From Leptodontidium sp. MPI-SDFR-AT-0119 (taxonomy: Eukaryota; Ascomycota; Leotiomycetes; Helotiales; Leptodontidiaceae), in assembly GCA_020726505.1 (NCBI GenBank), contig JAHLEZ010000023.1:558001-622000 (forward strand): a stretch of DNA of 64,000 bases, written 5' to 3'. Below, piece by piece: positions 34,057 through 46,574 of the stretch. The notes beneath the pieces were generated by a model. That model worked only from the letters and a program-made list of their open reading frames with translations, was not told where the DNA came from and searched no databases. Each line of letters starts with the position of its first letter. Positions within the stretch are counted from its first letter, which is position 1. A program made the position numbers and the translations under genes.

Positions 34057-34830
34057 CTAAGGCTAAGAAGAAGACCGCCTTTAAGAAGGCTACTAAGGCT
34101 GTTAAGGCTGCTCCCGCGGCTGCTCCTCATGTTACCCGTGCCCCTCGTGTTAAGGGAGCTGAGCGTACAGTTATTTGCTTAGGTTGTATTAATGGCGCCT
34201 TTCAAACTAAAAGCACCGGCGAGTGCTTCGATGTCGTTAGTCGGGGTGCTCGCTATTTCGCCTGCTCGTCAGGCTACTTATATAAGGCTACTCCCTCTAC
34301 TACTTAGGCCCCCTTCCTCCTCTATCGCACTATACTCTTAAATGACGCGGGTGATAAGGTAAATTCCCTTAGTTGTTCCTTTTTTAGTGTGTAATTACTG
34401 ATTTCCTTAAGAGCTTAAGCGGTTAAGAGCTCCGGTTTTTGTGGCCCTTAAGGGTCAAGTTATTACTAGTGGAGTTGCTAGTAGAGCCAGTCGTGCTTTG
34501 GGTGTAGCCACGGCTGCTCTCTACGTTGAGACCTCTTCGGAGTCAGAGGGTGGTAAGGAAACTCCTCAGGGAGTAACTCCGGCTTCTCCTGCTGCTCCTG
34601 CGGCTGCTACTCTTGTTGTAACTATAGGTAGAGTTAGTGGAGCTGCTATTGCAGCCGCTGACATTAGTGCTAGTCTTGTTACTTTCTGGGCCTTGATGGC
34701 TAATAAGCCTCCTAGAGTTGCTCTCACACTAGAGTAGGAAGCTCAAGCTACTTAGGTTGAGGAGCTTGTTAAGGTAATTGCTAGTGTATTAGGTGACTTA
34801 GTTCGGGAGGTTTTAGGCCTTCTAATTATA
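34057..34830 (+). pseudogene. antisense Cys-rich accessory ORF of B2 (best-preserved RIPed copy)
   Basis: The plus strand reads AKKKTAFKKATKAVKAA, then APRVKGAERTVICLGCING, then STGECFDVVSRGARYFACSSG, with few stops (several TAG/TAA at Gln-type positions). The Cys pattern is C-x2-C-x12-C-x12-C, then Tyr where a further Cys could stand. An Ala/Ser/Thr-rich stretch (34441-34737) and a helical VEELVKVIASVLGDLVREVL follow. GC content is clearly above the surrounding element. It is antisense to pol and lies between pol and the 3' LTR. No start is certain. Confidence 0.7.
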
Positions 34831-35149
34831 TAAGTTGCTCGTTTTTTGTGTTCGGCGAGGCTTAGGAACCTTTAAATAACCAAGTGTCCCCTTGTAACTA
34901 CTTTCTTGCGCTGCTTTTTGCCGTGGAATCGAATAACCGTTGAGAGTAATTGAGTCTTCTAAATGCCGTGTATTTCACCCCCTAGCTTAATTGCTCTCTA
35001 AGTAAATGAAACAGCAAGAGAATTTACAAAAAAAAAATAATAAATATATAAGAAAATACATTATATATTTATAAGGTGAGCTTATAGTTAAACTACCCTT
35101 GTAACAAAAGAAAGGTAAAGAACGTGTATAAAAGCCGGCTTTAAAGCGA

Positions 35150-38100
35150 AGCTTCTAAAGTGAGTTGCTCTAGTTGAGCACGAACATCTACTAAGTTAAT
35201 AAGAGTAATAAAACTCTCAAATTTCTGCCGGGAGAGGTTCTTTATAAGTCTATTAATAAGTATATAACTTATAGGCAAATATTTAATTAAAAAAGTACCC
35301 TTTTAAAACTCCTGGCGTAACTATATATTTTAAATATCAACGTGGCGTAACTTAGTAGAGATGCGCTGATTTTCCTTAACGATTAACTGTATCGTTTATT
35401 AATTGTCGCAGAAGATTCTCTAAATTTCCCTTAACTTAAGACGTAACTCCCGAAAGAAACGTTATAAAGTTATAATCTCCTTAGCCGTGCGCTTAACGCT
35501 TAAAAGCTCGGCCTATGTAGTCGAAGTAGTGACTGTATCTTGTAAGGCCGCTCTCTACAAGATTAAACCTCTAAAACGTATTATAATATAACTATTAAAA
35601 GAGCGCCTAGTATTAAGATCGTCTATAAATAAAGTATCCGAAGCTATAATGAGCTGAGAGTCGCGTAGCTTGTAACTGTAAGTAATCGCCAAAAATCGGG
35701 TTCTAAAGAGGTAACGAATAGTTTAATTGACTGCCGTAAGGTACTTTAAAGAGGGGTTAGTCAAGAAGTGAGAAAGTCTTAAAGCTATAAACGTAACGTC
35801 TACGTATAATATAATTGCCGTGTAAAGCACTAAGTTAACCTTCTCTTAATACTCCTTAATTTAAGCTAGAGTTACTTGCCCTTGATTCTTTAGTAACTCA
35901 ACTTAAGGTAATAGAGTACTTAAGTAATTTCTATTTACTAAGTTAAATCGTAAAGTAACCTTTTTAATATAAGTGTCGTGTACTAGAGAAATAGTCTTCG
36001 CTTAACGATCTCTAATAATACGAACACCTAACAACTACTTTATTAGTTCACCTCTAGTGAGCTCGTATGCCATACATAAACCCTTGATTATAAGTTAAGC
36101 GTCTTTAAGGGCTAAAGTGTGGTATAATACTTGAATATCGTCGATATAAAAGATGACAAAGACTGAGCGTTACTTATTTATAAAGATATAAGGCTTTTCC
36201 TTATAGGGGATTAACCTTAACTTTAACAAAGTCTTAGTAAGGTCTCCGTACTATAGTACTAGTGAGTCTCTAAGTCCGTAGAGCGTACGATTAACCTCTA
36301 CTACTATACCGTCTTATTTAAATCTGTCTAGTAAGTAATAGCGTACGCGAGCACTCGATTCGCTCCGTTTAGCGTTAATAAAGGCGTTAATAATATTAAA
36401 TTAGATTATCTCTAAATCAAATTAAGCTGCTATTGTTATAGCGGTCCTGAAAGAACGAGCAGCCAAGGTAGCCGTATATGTTAAGAGAATTGACGTTTCG
36501 GGTTATAAATCCCTTTTAATAATAACTTGCGAGTGATACTTAATTAAATACCCTGACAAATCGACTTTGGCGTGAAATACTTATTTCAATAGTATTAGTT
36601 ATTTAATAGCGAAGTTTTATTTAACGACTCTCTAGTAGTTACGCGACTTTAAGTTAGTGATTTCCTTGATTACGTCGGCTCAGAAGTACTCTCTTAGAGG
36701 GTAATCCTTAAGGTCTCTCTAATTTAATAGGTCCTTTAGTAATTAAGATTAGTATATTCGTGGGAGATTAACTAGTTGTCGAATTTCGACATTTTTAAGA
36801 ATAGACGCTGAGATTATAACGTGAACTACGCTTAAGTCTTTCCCGTCTTTTTGTACTAGTTCTTAACTAGGCTAAAAGGTCCCTAGAAAGTCCTCTAAAT
36901 GCTCACGGTTGCTTGACGGGTTTAACGATTCTGTAATTAGTTCTCTAATAGTTACTATATAGACGCTTCAATTCGGTTTCGTAATCTTACTACTAACTCG
37001 GGTCTTTCGACCGTCGCCAGTTACTCGATCTTCCACTCTCTTCCTCTATAGAGGTTTAAGTAGGTTGTTATTAGTTAGGGCCGGAAGTAATAAGTGTTAC
37101 TTTGTACTTGATTCTTTCCTTAAGTCTAACGAATTGGGATACTCCTTGTACTTTATTACTTGAGGCGGAGCTTCCGATTACTTAGGGCCGGCACCTTAAG
37201 TAAGTACTCCCTAACGCTTGAGACCGCGCTCTCAGTCGTGTGGCCCTTAAGAGTATATAATAACTTATAGTATTAATTGGCGCTTAACTCTTATATTTCT
37301 CTTAAAGTTTAGTACGTCACGTAAGACATCTCTCTTAGTTGTGCTCTAAGACACTAACTGTCTTGATTTATCGACTTGTTTTAAGACTTAATTAAGGTGC
37401 TTGTAAGTAAGAAGTCTAGTACTCTTCCTTAGTTAATTCACCCCCGAGTTTTTACTAACGAGTTCTGTTAATCTTAACTTTTCTAGAGGTAATATTAGTT
37501 GGTCTACCCCCGTAGTTAGAAGCTTAATCGAAGGCTGTAGTACCCCCGAGGTTGTAAACTTAGTAGTTTCGATAGAACTTATTGCTTAGCTTAATTATTC
37601 CTTTTCCAAGGTGATACTTATTGTTGATTTTAGTATATTAAGTGCGCTTAGTCGATTGATTATATTAGTTCTAGCGTCTTAGGGTCCCTCCTCTTCTTCT
37701 AGTATTTTAGTAAGATCTCTTAATATTAAGCGCGGCTGGCCGACCGCTCTCTTCACGTTTAGAGAGCCCGAATAAAAGAGGGATTCGTTAAAAGCAATAT
37801 TCTGAGTCACTATTACACGCTGTAATTAAGGTACTTAGATCTTATATATGTTAGACGAGACGTATCTTACTAAGTATCTAAGGTGTGCTCTTAGGTTGAC
37901 TTTAAATACTCTCTTTTATTAAAGAGCCTCTCGGTCCTTGATTATAAGGTAGGCTCTATAGTCGTATGCTTATATATTACTCCAGTTAGGTCGTATATCG
38001 GTAGTGAGCCTCTAAATAAGTTTAGGGTCGTAGTACTGAAAATATTGCCTAAACTAGGCATAGAAGATCTCATTTAGACTCTTAAAGCCTTTCCGAGTAG

Positions 38101-40750
38101 CTAGACTTATATTATAAAGAGTAATTGCCGCTATAGTTACTTTTGTCTAAAGTTCTTCCGGTAAGTTTACTAAAAGGCGCATCTTAATAGACTTTTCGAT
38201 GATTTCCTTGCCTGCACGCTTAGTTTCCTTATTAAGTTAGTGTATATACGAAGGGGTACCCTTAATATTAATACTATTCTCTGTACACCACTTTTCGTAC
38301 TCGGTTGATCTATTGATTCTTATAACTGAGGTATTATTGTCTTGGCGTATTTTGCAAATCGAGAGTCCGAATTAACGTCTCGTCCACGCCTTAAACGGTT
38401 TGAGAACTCTTAAGACGGCGATTAACCCTTTATTTTTCAAGAGCTATTTATAGAATTTCCCGTCGTATTAGTCTTTAACTAACAAGAGCTAGCTGTTCTT
38501 ATTAAATCTAATAGGGAAGTCGAATAAGTCTTAAGAAATGTAATAAAAAGGCCGGGTAGCTGTTCTCTCCGAAGGTCTTCGACTAACGACTTACTACGCG
38601 ATAGTCAGAGAGCACTCTTTACACTCAATTTAAGTAGTGCCTATAATCTCGACGTTGCGCGTATTCTTAACTAAATTCTCTAATACTTCCTTCCCTAAGT
38701 GCCCTGCCCGTAAGTGTTATAACCTAGCGTCGTCTAGCCGCGGTCTCAAATATCGTCGACTTAATTAAAAGCCTTGTCGGATACTCCTTTAAAGCGTGGG
38801 GAATATTAAAAAGGTATAAGTTAGGCGAATTAGAGAGTTGTGAGTAATTAAAGAGGCCGAAGAGTAGTTAAAAGGCTTGTATTTAAAGAAAGCTAAATTA
38901 AACTGTCGCTCTAATTACTTTAATATAATGCTCTTCTCAGCTGATCCCACGCGTAACGTATAGTTTAACCTATTATATTAAAGTCTAGCCTTTAATAAAT
39001 AAGCTTCTAAAATAATATTGACATTAAATCCTTTAACGATAGCGACGTTAAAAAGCCTTAAGTCCTCAGTGTTTAGTCTATTAAGGCTATAGAGAGCACC
39101 CTTAAAGACACAAGTACCTCGGCCCTTAACTATAAGGCTCGACGTTCGGGCTTTAATACTATCGTCGTTAGTTAACTTAATAAAGGTCCCAGGCTTTAAT
39201 AGAGTAACCGAGTTGATCAAATGAGTAATAGCGCCGTTATTAAGTAAGGTGCTCTTTAAGAGCGGGTGTCGATCTATATCGATAGTAGCATAGATTCTAG
39301 AGGTAGCGAGAGCCTCGTCGAGTAACTCCGGACTGATTACATAAGCATTAACACTGCCGGGGTACTTCGGTAGTTCTGAGGGTTTTGCCGAGGTTGTCGG
39401 AGAAGACGAGGAGTTTTCAGAGGTTATTCCCTTAGTAATTTCTTTTATTATTACTTGTCTCTACTCTTTCTTACCGATTGCTCGCTTAAGGTCAGGAAAC
39501 TCCTTTTTAAGCTTAATTCGGGTTTCCTTGATTTCCTCCGCAGACGGTAAGTTGCGCAGTTTGTCCCCGGTTAAGCCGTCGTAGTAATATCGAAGTCTGT
39601 AGCACTCGATCGCTTTGTGTCAGTGAGAGCTCACCTTGCAGGGGCAAGTGTTAATCGAGGTATTTGGCGAAGGAGTCCTTGGTGCTGATAGTGCTCCTAA
39701 AGTATCTGATCTTCCTTTAAGTGTAGCGTATAATCTAACTGTCTTATTTCTTTTAGTAGCCGTAAGAGACTCTTCGTTAAGGGCCAATAACTAATTAACG
39801 TATTAAAGTAACGTGTACTTATAAATAACCTTAAGAATATTATCTCTAAGGACCTTAGACAGTTATTCGCGGGCCTATTTAAGTGCGAGCTTCTCTTATA
39901 CTGCCTTAATAAAGTTGATGATCGCTAAGGGGCCCTTAACGTCCAGAATATCGTATAATAGAGTATCTTAGTAAGTTATTCGCCACTCTTAAATCCACAC
40001 CTTAAGATTGACTTGTCTTATTTTGACGATTTCGAGCTTCTCTTTATATTTAGCTTAAGCTTTAGTAATATTACTTATTTCTAAAGGGGCGTAATCTCTC
40101 TTTAACACCTTAAGGAGCATCTATAGAGTCTAAGATCGTGGGTCGTTTGGTTCGTCCGTTATTTTGTCAGGTTACTCTTTCGCTCTCTATTCCTCCTTAA
40201 TCTCGTACTCCCGAATAGCACTCTAGTAGATCGAAGGATTAACTGTCTCTTGAATCCACTTATATATTGCCTTATAAGCCCGAGCCTTTTCTAACTATTA
40301 TACGTGTTTCATAATATACTCCCTTATTAAGGCAGTATATATTAGAGTAATTATAGTAACGTTAAATAGTATAAGAGGCGTTATACTTGATTTAGGTCCC
40401 TTAAGTTCGGGTGCTCGTTAGTCTTTATCTCACTTTACTTACTCCCTAAAGTTGAAATCGAGAGCCTCCTTGTCTTATTGTGCCTTCACTTAGTCGATCG
40501 TTTGTGCTTAAGGCTCGTTTTCGAGGATATTTAGAGCGACCGATAATTCTAGATCAACTGACGTTTATACCTTATGAAAGATACAAAAGGATTTAAAAGC
40601 TTAGTACTATAAAGTCTAAGTTTGCCTGTCGTAGTTAAGCGGCGTTCGATTATTAGAGGAGGAGACTAAAGTTGAGTCTGCTATGGCGAAGAGAGGGCTG
40701 CTCTCTTGAGGGTTCGATGGATTTGTTAAAGAGGAGAAGAGAATCTCGAG
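35150..40750 (-). pseudogene. gag-pol relic of element B2
   Basis: Minus-strand remnants with many stops. RNase H lies near 35150-35600, RT near 36150-36500, integrase near 37800-38700, and the protease-like segment near 38980-39250 (VKGRGTCVFKGALYSLNRLN), which is open for 80 codons. This is collinear with B1 in reverse. Confidence 0.85.
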
Positions 40751-40939
40751 TACAAGTGCTCGATTTACCCTTTTCTAGAGAAGTTGAAGGGAAATGGCGG
40801 TGTGAACTGTACTTGTTAATAGGTGGGAAGCGCCGACGTTATTCGTTACTTACTAATCTTACGTTAATAGCTCTATTTAAATTTGTAGAGCACAGAAGGA
40901 AGAATACTAACTTAATAGCTTTGTCACGGGGCTTATAAC

Positions 40940-41124
40940 TGTGGTGCAAAAGTAAAGTAGAGCCTTACGATTAACGTAGGGAGAATTAAAGTAATTAATT
41001 GTTCTCTAGAATATATAAGGAAATCAGGGGAACACGTTGTTCTCCTAAAAGCGGTATAACGTAGTAGAAACTATATCTAGCGTAGCGCGCAGCTAACCGA
41101 GCATCAGCCCGTGCCTGTACGACA
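40940..41124 (-). repeat. 5' LTR of element B2
   Basis: 185 bp, TGTGGTGCAA...CTGTACGACA, followed by the target duplication ATAAC. Confidence 0.9.
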
Positions 41125-41784
41125 ATAACACAACTATATTAAGAGAAATACTAAATCCTGGCCTAGTTTTCATAAGAAATGCGACGGTATACTCGCGAAA
41201 GTTTCGTAAGTCCTTTTGTAATAGTCGTATTAAGGGAGAGTTCCTTTTCTAAGACTTTTAGGAATGTTTTGAAAATTAGATAATAAAAAAGTTTAAATTA
41301 ATTAAGGTTATAGAACGTATATACCTTAGGGATAACTTATGAGCCTTTAATATATTTATATAATGACAAAGGGGGACGAGGATAGTAAAGGCTTTAGTAA
41401 AGGCAATACAAGCTAAGGAAAATCTATAGCCAAAGGATTAAATAAAAATGTAAATTTAGAACTACCCTAAATTAGTATTAAATTACATCCGGGAATTAAT
41501 TTCTCGCCTACTACTTCTAATCCTAATAATACTTTAACAAAATTAACTCCTAATGTTTTTATAATACTAACTAAAGGTAGTTATTTATTCCGTAGAGAAA
41601 GATACTTTTTCGAAAGAATCAAAAGTAAAGCTTACAAAGACGATTTAGCCATTAGGATTACCTAAGATTTCCCTTGTTAAAGGAGATAAGGCCAAGGATT
41701 TATATAATGCAACTCCCCCACCTATAGTTCTAAAGAAGGAGATCTTATTTACTCCTGGGAGGGATTCCTTAAGTAATAGTTAAT

Positions 41785-42197
41785 CCCTTAATAAGCTTAA
41801 AAAGTGATATTAAAGTACTTTCAACTATAGCTATTACTTCCCTAATAATTATATTACTTGCAAGATTCTTTAAGATTCCGGCCTAGTTTACGACTAATTC
41901 ATCTTCTTTAATAAGATCGCAAATTGACTGAGCTTCCTCAACTGTGATTATTGCTTCTTCTTAACTTGACATATAAAACAGGTCTTCATCAAAGCATACG
42001 TTACGCGTGGCAATAATTCTATCGAGACGTGACACCCAGATCTTATAGATATTTGAAGCATAAAAACCTACTAAGTATTTAATATGCGCACGCGCGTTTA
42101 CTTTGAACGCTCTTTTTTCTTGCCCTTTCGCTTGTTTCGCCATTAATGGATCTGCTCTGCACCCGAAGACGTAACTTACCGAGGCAAACCACAACAC
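41785..42197 (-). pseudogene. Copia pol fragment of another lineage
   Basis: The minus-strand frame (best at 41961-42110) contains YLVGFYASNIYKIWVSRLDR followed by ATRNVCFDEDLF. This is the integrase C-terminal pattern of Copia elements (GY..SNIYRIW....VI.TRDV.FDE). Towards 41785 it degrades with stops. It is less AT-rich than A2, which ends just to the left, and marks the edge between RIPed DNA and gene space. Confidence 0.65.
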
Positions 42198-42300
42198 TGG
42201 TGACGCCTAATAAAAATAGACTTGAAGCTGTGCTGCGTGCGAGGAATAATAAGAAAAGTTCGGTGAGAAGAGATTTCAATACTATTCTACCTCCACACGC

Positions 42301-45002
42301 TCATTCATACTCCTTGAATGCTGCTTCATCGATTGCGGCCAACTGGATAAACCTCTGACTCTGGGCCGCCATGGACATACTTGACCCGCTTCCGGTATCC
42401 ATATTCTGCGCGTCTCTGAATTCCTGCTCCGCCTCTGCTCGTCCCCTGGTATATGAGTCGTAGCCAATCTATCACTCATTAGCTACTTATTAACTCGACT
42501 TTTGAACTGGCTCACCTGAGAATTTCCATATCTGACGCCTGGATCGCTCATCGCAGCTTCGACTATCCCTGCACTTCCAATTCTCGATAGAGCATTCGCC
42601 TGCGCGTTGAATTTCAGCATCATATTCATGCTCTGCTGATGATTCTGCATTTGCATTTTTATAGCCTGCTGTTGCAATATCAGAACCCACTCATCCCTCT
42701 TCCTCTGCAAAGCTGCCCTCGTGTTCCAATACCTCGCAAAAGAGGTTATGTCTCCCTGTTGAGCAGCGTCACGAAGCTCCTTTCGAGCGCGATTGGAATA
42801 TGGCTGGCACATATATCCAGTCGCTCCCTCATTCTGGTATGCCGCGTCGGTGAGATCCATGCTAAATTCATTCTGCAACCGATTTCCTTTGACAGTTCGT
42901 GACCAGCATTCTTCGCACATAACAATAGTGCAATCGTCATTGCTAGCCTGGTTCTGTGATATACGTCCGTACCACTTTCGGCCACTTGGGCTTTTGAAAC
43001 CTCTGTCGTTGCCTCCACAGGGTGACGGCTCCTGTGATATTGAAGCAGCCTCGGATAACAGTAGAGAAAAGTCGCCGAGTTCAGAACCGGTGCTTATAGC
43101 ATTTCTCAAACGTCGGCCCCTCCATGTAAGTGAGTTTTCGAAAAGATCGGGATTCTTAGTCGGTGTATCCAATGCTGTAGTCGAGACCGCGAGAAAACAT
43201 ATCCGCACGATACCTGCTCGCAGAGGCCGAGTGACAGGAGAAAACACGCTGTCAGCTTTGAACAGCCTCACAAATAGCCAATAGCATGAAGGACATATCT
43301 CAATGCTTGGGTAGTTGGTAACGTGCCACCACTGAGCAAGCGAACCATGTTCTGCTACTTTCTTCTCCCATTCTTCTTCGGTCGTCCCCTTTCTCCCAAA
43401 GCATACGCCGACCTTTCCTACCATACCAACGGCAGTTCTCCAAACTTCGGAGTCGCATCGCTGGATCGCAATTTCCATAGCCGACTTTGAGTAGCCAGAT
43501 GCCAGATCACAAGTCACTGTAGTCTTCTGCTCCGCGGTCAAAGCTGCTCCACCGAAATCATCTTGTAGAGAGGTGTTTGCCAGGCAGTCGGAAAAGCACG
43601 CGAAGCATAAATTACCCGTCTTGCCTCCAAGAGCAGTGAAGACGAGAGATTGAGATTGTTCGTTTTCCAAAGTGGATATGGGTTGCCCGACTCCAGAGCA
43701 TGGTGGCATCTTAAATCGTAAGTTGAACTCTGAAGCCAGGTCTTGGAAGCTTGGGTTTGTATTTTCGAGCTCGGCGATCAAGCACCGCTTGAAGAAAGGC
43801 TGGGCTAAATCACAAGACCAATCTCGAGTCTCGGCGTAAGTCTTGTTCTCAAACTGTCCTTCGAATGGAGTGAGTCGAAGAAATAACTCGAAGCAAGTTT
43901 GACAAATGGCAAGATCAGGAATTGTTTGATTCTTGGTGATCCAGAAGGGTCCCGGACTTGAGATGGTGGATCCATCACATGGGCTAAGCGTTTCAGTGAA
44001 ACATGGGAAATCCATTAAAGGTTGAACGGTGTTCCGTGGAATGCATTGAGAATACCAAGTATTTCGTACCCTGGGGAAACTGAAGTCGCAAGTTATGCGA
44101 AGGTTTTCATTCGTGGTCCGAAATTCCATGAAGTTGGAAGCAAGATTGTAAGAAGCAACATTTACCTGAAAACAATTGCTACAGATGGTAAAAGACTCTC
44201 CAGAGACTCCAATGGATGGAATAAAGCAATAGAATTTCGTATGGAATGGTATTACGGGCTCTTTGGCAAGGCATTTTCTGCCAACATCCCGAACAGAGGG
44301 GGCAACTGCCGCTACTTGCGGTGGTGGAGCAGGTGCTTGAGCTCCGTGCGCTTGGGGTACACTGGCAGGTTGAACCTGAGGAGGCTGCTGGTAGCTTTGT
44401 TGATGCACTTGGTCACGGTTCGGCTGTGGTGGAGGTGGCGGGTATTGCTGACCTGCAGAACACCGAGTAAGCACTGCCAGAAACAGAAAAGTTGATGGGA
44501 CGCCACTCAAAGTACTTTGAATTAGTAGAAGTGAATAATTTGCAACAAGCTACGCTTGGAACGACGGGGGGAATACAATGGAAAACAGCCCTCATGAAAT
44601 TAAGATCGAGGAACGGATAGTGATAATTCCTCAGACATCGAGGCAATAGAAAAAGAACTCGAGGATATACATACCAGGAGTAGATGTAGGGGGAACATCT
44701 CTAAAGGCTTGTGGAGGAGGTGAGGAGTATTGATTTGACGGCGGAGCGGGGTATCCTTGCTGGGAGTAAGGCGGCTGACTGCCCTGGGAAGGAGGTGGTG
44801 GATAATGTTGCTGCTGGTGAAATTGGGGAGGAGGTGAAAATTGCTGCTGGTTCTGTTGCGGGTACTGGTGAGGATTGTACTGATTGGTGTTCTGTTGGTG
44901 AGATTGGCCGATGCCTTGGGTTTGGGCTTGGGCTTGGGCTTGGGCTTGGATCTCCCTGAGGGCCTCCTCTGCCTTCTTGCGAGCTTTGTTGAGGAAATTC
45001 AT
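42301..45002 (-). CDS. Gln/Pro-rich protein with serial CxxC pairs, predicted 810 aa
   Basis: Three exons on the minus strand: 45002-44675, 44452-42516 and 42468-42301. The introns are 222 bp (GTATGT...GCAG) and 47 bp (GTGAGC...GATAG) and keep phase. Residues 1-30 are a charged helix (NFLNKARKKAEEALREIQAQ) with an Ala-Gln repeat. About 35-170 is low-complexity Gln/Pro/Ser/Tyr, prion-like in composition. The rest holds at least five CxxC units with aromatic context: CSNCF, CQTCFELF, CFACFSDC, CPSCYWLFVRLF, CEECW. The C-terminus is Gln/Met-rich and helical. This resembles conserved but uncharacterised ascomycete proteins, some labelled integral membrane protein. I see no clear signal peptide. 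Metal binding is inferred from Cys spacing. Confidence 0.75.
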
Positions 45003-45255
45003 GACTGTAACCTATGCTCCCCGAAGTTGGAGAGGTGGATGCGAGGTTGAGGGAATTCTACTCCGTATATGGAGTTCAGCTTTGTACCTGTACTCGGAAG
45101 GATCGAACTATTGAATGCAAGGCAGCCTGCAAGCTCAGCCGCACACGTGACGGTCCCCTGGCAAAAAATACAATGGTGATTGGTCAAATCAATTAGTTCT
45201 GGCTGGAAATGTCACTCGTATCTGCTGCTAAGAACTTCATGAAGTCCCAGACAGT

Positions 45256-45603
45256 TCAACAAGAGAGGGTTGAGGCAACAGCATCGATTCGCGTGTCCTG
45301 CGATGCAACAGAGCTTTTGTTCACCCACCAGTCCATGATATCATCCCTATTACAACCCAACAACGCCTTAACCATTCCCTCTTCATTCTCTCCTTCGCCA
45401 GCCAAAGTCCAACCCCGTACACTACCCTTCCAATCACTGACCCACCCATCTGTAATCTTCACGACCACAACCCTATTCTCTATATTCGGTCGATGCAACA
45501 GGGAGTATCGAAGGAGAGGAGTTCGATTAGAGGCTAGAATATCTAATCGGAGAACTATCTCTATTTCGGAGGCGTTGTTTTCGGTAAAGAATGCTAGGTC
45601 TGG
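45256..45603 (-). pseudogene. coding-like segment, possibly an exon of an unknown gene
   Basis: 116 codons are open on the minus strand, with protein-like texture: TENNASEIEIVLRLDIL, then NIENRVVVVKITDGWVSDWK, then GCNRDDIMDWWVNKS. An in-frame TGA stands immediately upstream and no ATG precedes the conserved-looking part, so it would need an upstream exon. A possible acceptor (CCTAG) is at 45594-45598. I found no convincing first exon in 45620-45900. It is either a pseudogene or the last exon of a short gene. Confidence 0.4.
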
Positions 45604-46574
45604 TCAATGAAGCTCCATCTACGGCCTTGGAACAGATCTGCTACTGTATCTCTGCTTTACTCTTGGGATTTCATGATATTCCAATCGGCCCATGTGTATC
45701 TTCATAAGTAGATGGGAAATACTATCTTCTTCCTTGGGAACTGGTAGCAGTGCTACAGCTGGTCCGAGACAGGTTTCCAATCTGCAAGCAACACCAGCAC
45801 TTACAAGTTACAATCACAATCAATAGAAAATGCAATCATCCCATGGTTGAAGTCATTGAAGTTATAGTTGCTATCTAAAAGTCATCTGCTGGTGGCAGCT
45901 CTTCCTTGGGTCCTCCAAGTTCAAGAAGCACACACAGAGGAAGCAATCAAGAGTCCACTGTGGTCATTGCAGTAAATACAGGAGTTTTCTTACTTCTCAA
46001 TCTGGCCCCGATAAGCCCCGATAGCTGCCTAAACCTTCTTGGGGGAGAGGGAGGGAGAGGGAGAGAAATGTTGGCGCTTATTCGGTTTGGGGTAGCGCCA
46101 ACCTTAGCCTTGTTGACCTTCTTCGACCTTAGGGCCGGTCGGAGCTCCCGTCGCTTCTTCTTTTCCTCTTCTTCCTTTAAGCAACAACCACATCGTAGAG
46201 TTCTAGATCTTTTCCAATCATCCTATTCTCTTCTTCTTCTTCTTCTTCTTCTTCTTCTTCTTCTTCTTCTTCTTCTTCTTCTTCTTCTTCTTCTTCTCTT
46301 CTCTCATTTAGATCAATCAATTCATTCATCAAAGTAAGTAAACACTCCACCCTCTCCTCTTCTCTCCCTTCCAACCTACCTTACCACCTTGTCTCCAAGG
46401 TTGGAGAAGGCTTGCCCAGCACCACCACCTCACCACCTCACTCCTGTCACTCCCATCACACCACCTACTTGCTGGTCATCAAGATCGCTCGTGCTATCCC
46501 GTCACCGCATCACTAAATGGTCTCAACGTCCATAGCATGATCTTTGACGCGTATCTGCTAACATTTGAGCTCAG
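45604..46574. other. intergenic region with CTT microsatellite
   Basis: No gene supported. 46229-46297 is a nearly pure (CTT)n tract of about 23 units. It creates artificial poly-Leu and poly-Glu frames on the two strands. It lies about 280 bp upstream of the next predicted start and may be in its 5' leader. Confidence 0.7.

Larger units (their letters stand above)
33449..41124 (-). mobile_element. Copia element B2, full length, nested in A2, RIP-degraded
   Basis: 7676 bp with 185-bp LTRs (33449-33633 and 40940-41124) and a perfect target duplication ATAAC at 33444-33448 and 41125-41129. It is the same family as B1 in the opposite orientation. Gag-pol relics read on the minus strand. It inserted into A2 after A2 arrived and both were then RIPed. 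Confidence 0.92.
32803..41778 (+). mobile_element. Copia element A2, truncated and interrupted by B2
   Basis: A second A-family copy. It has its 5' LTR at 32803-33069, then 33070-33448 and 41125-41778 match 288-1316 of A1. B2 (33449-41124) splits it inside the Gag region. Similarity to A1 stops near 41778, so more than three quarters of the element, including the 3' LTR, is missing. RIP damage is heavy. Confidence 0.88.

Noticed and set aside
34441..34737. 98-aa Ala-rich ORF as an independent gene
   Set aside because: It is the continuation of the antisense accessory ORF of B2 and starts with a non-ATG codon inside it.
46177..46374. Poly-Glu and poly-Leu frames
   Set aside because: Produced by the CTT microsatellite at 46229-46297.
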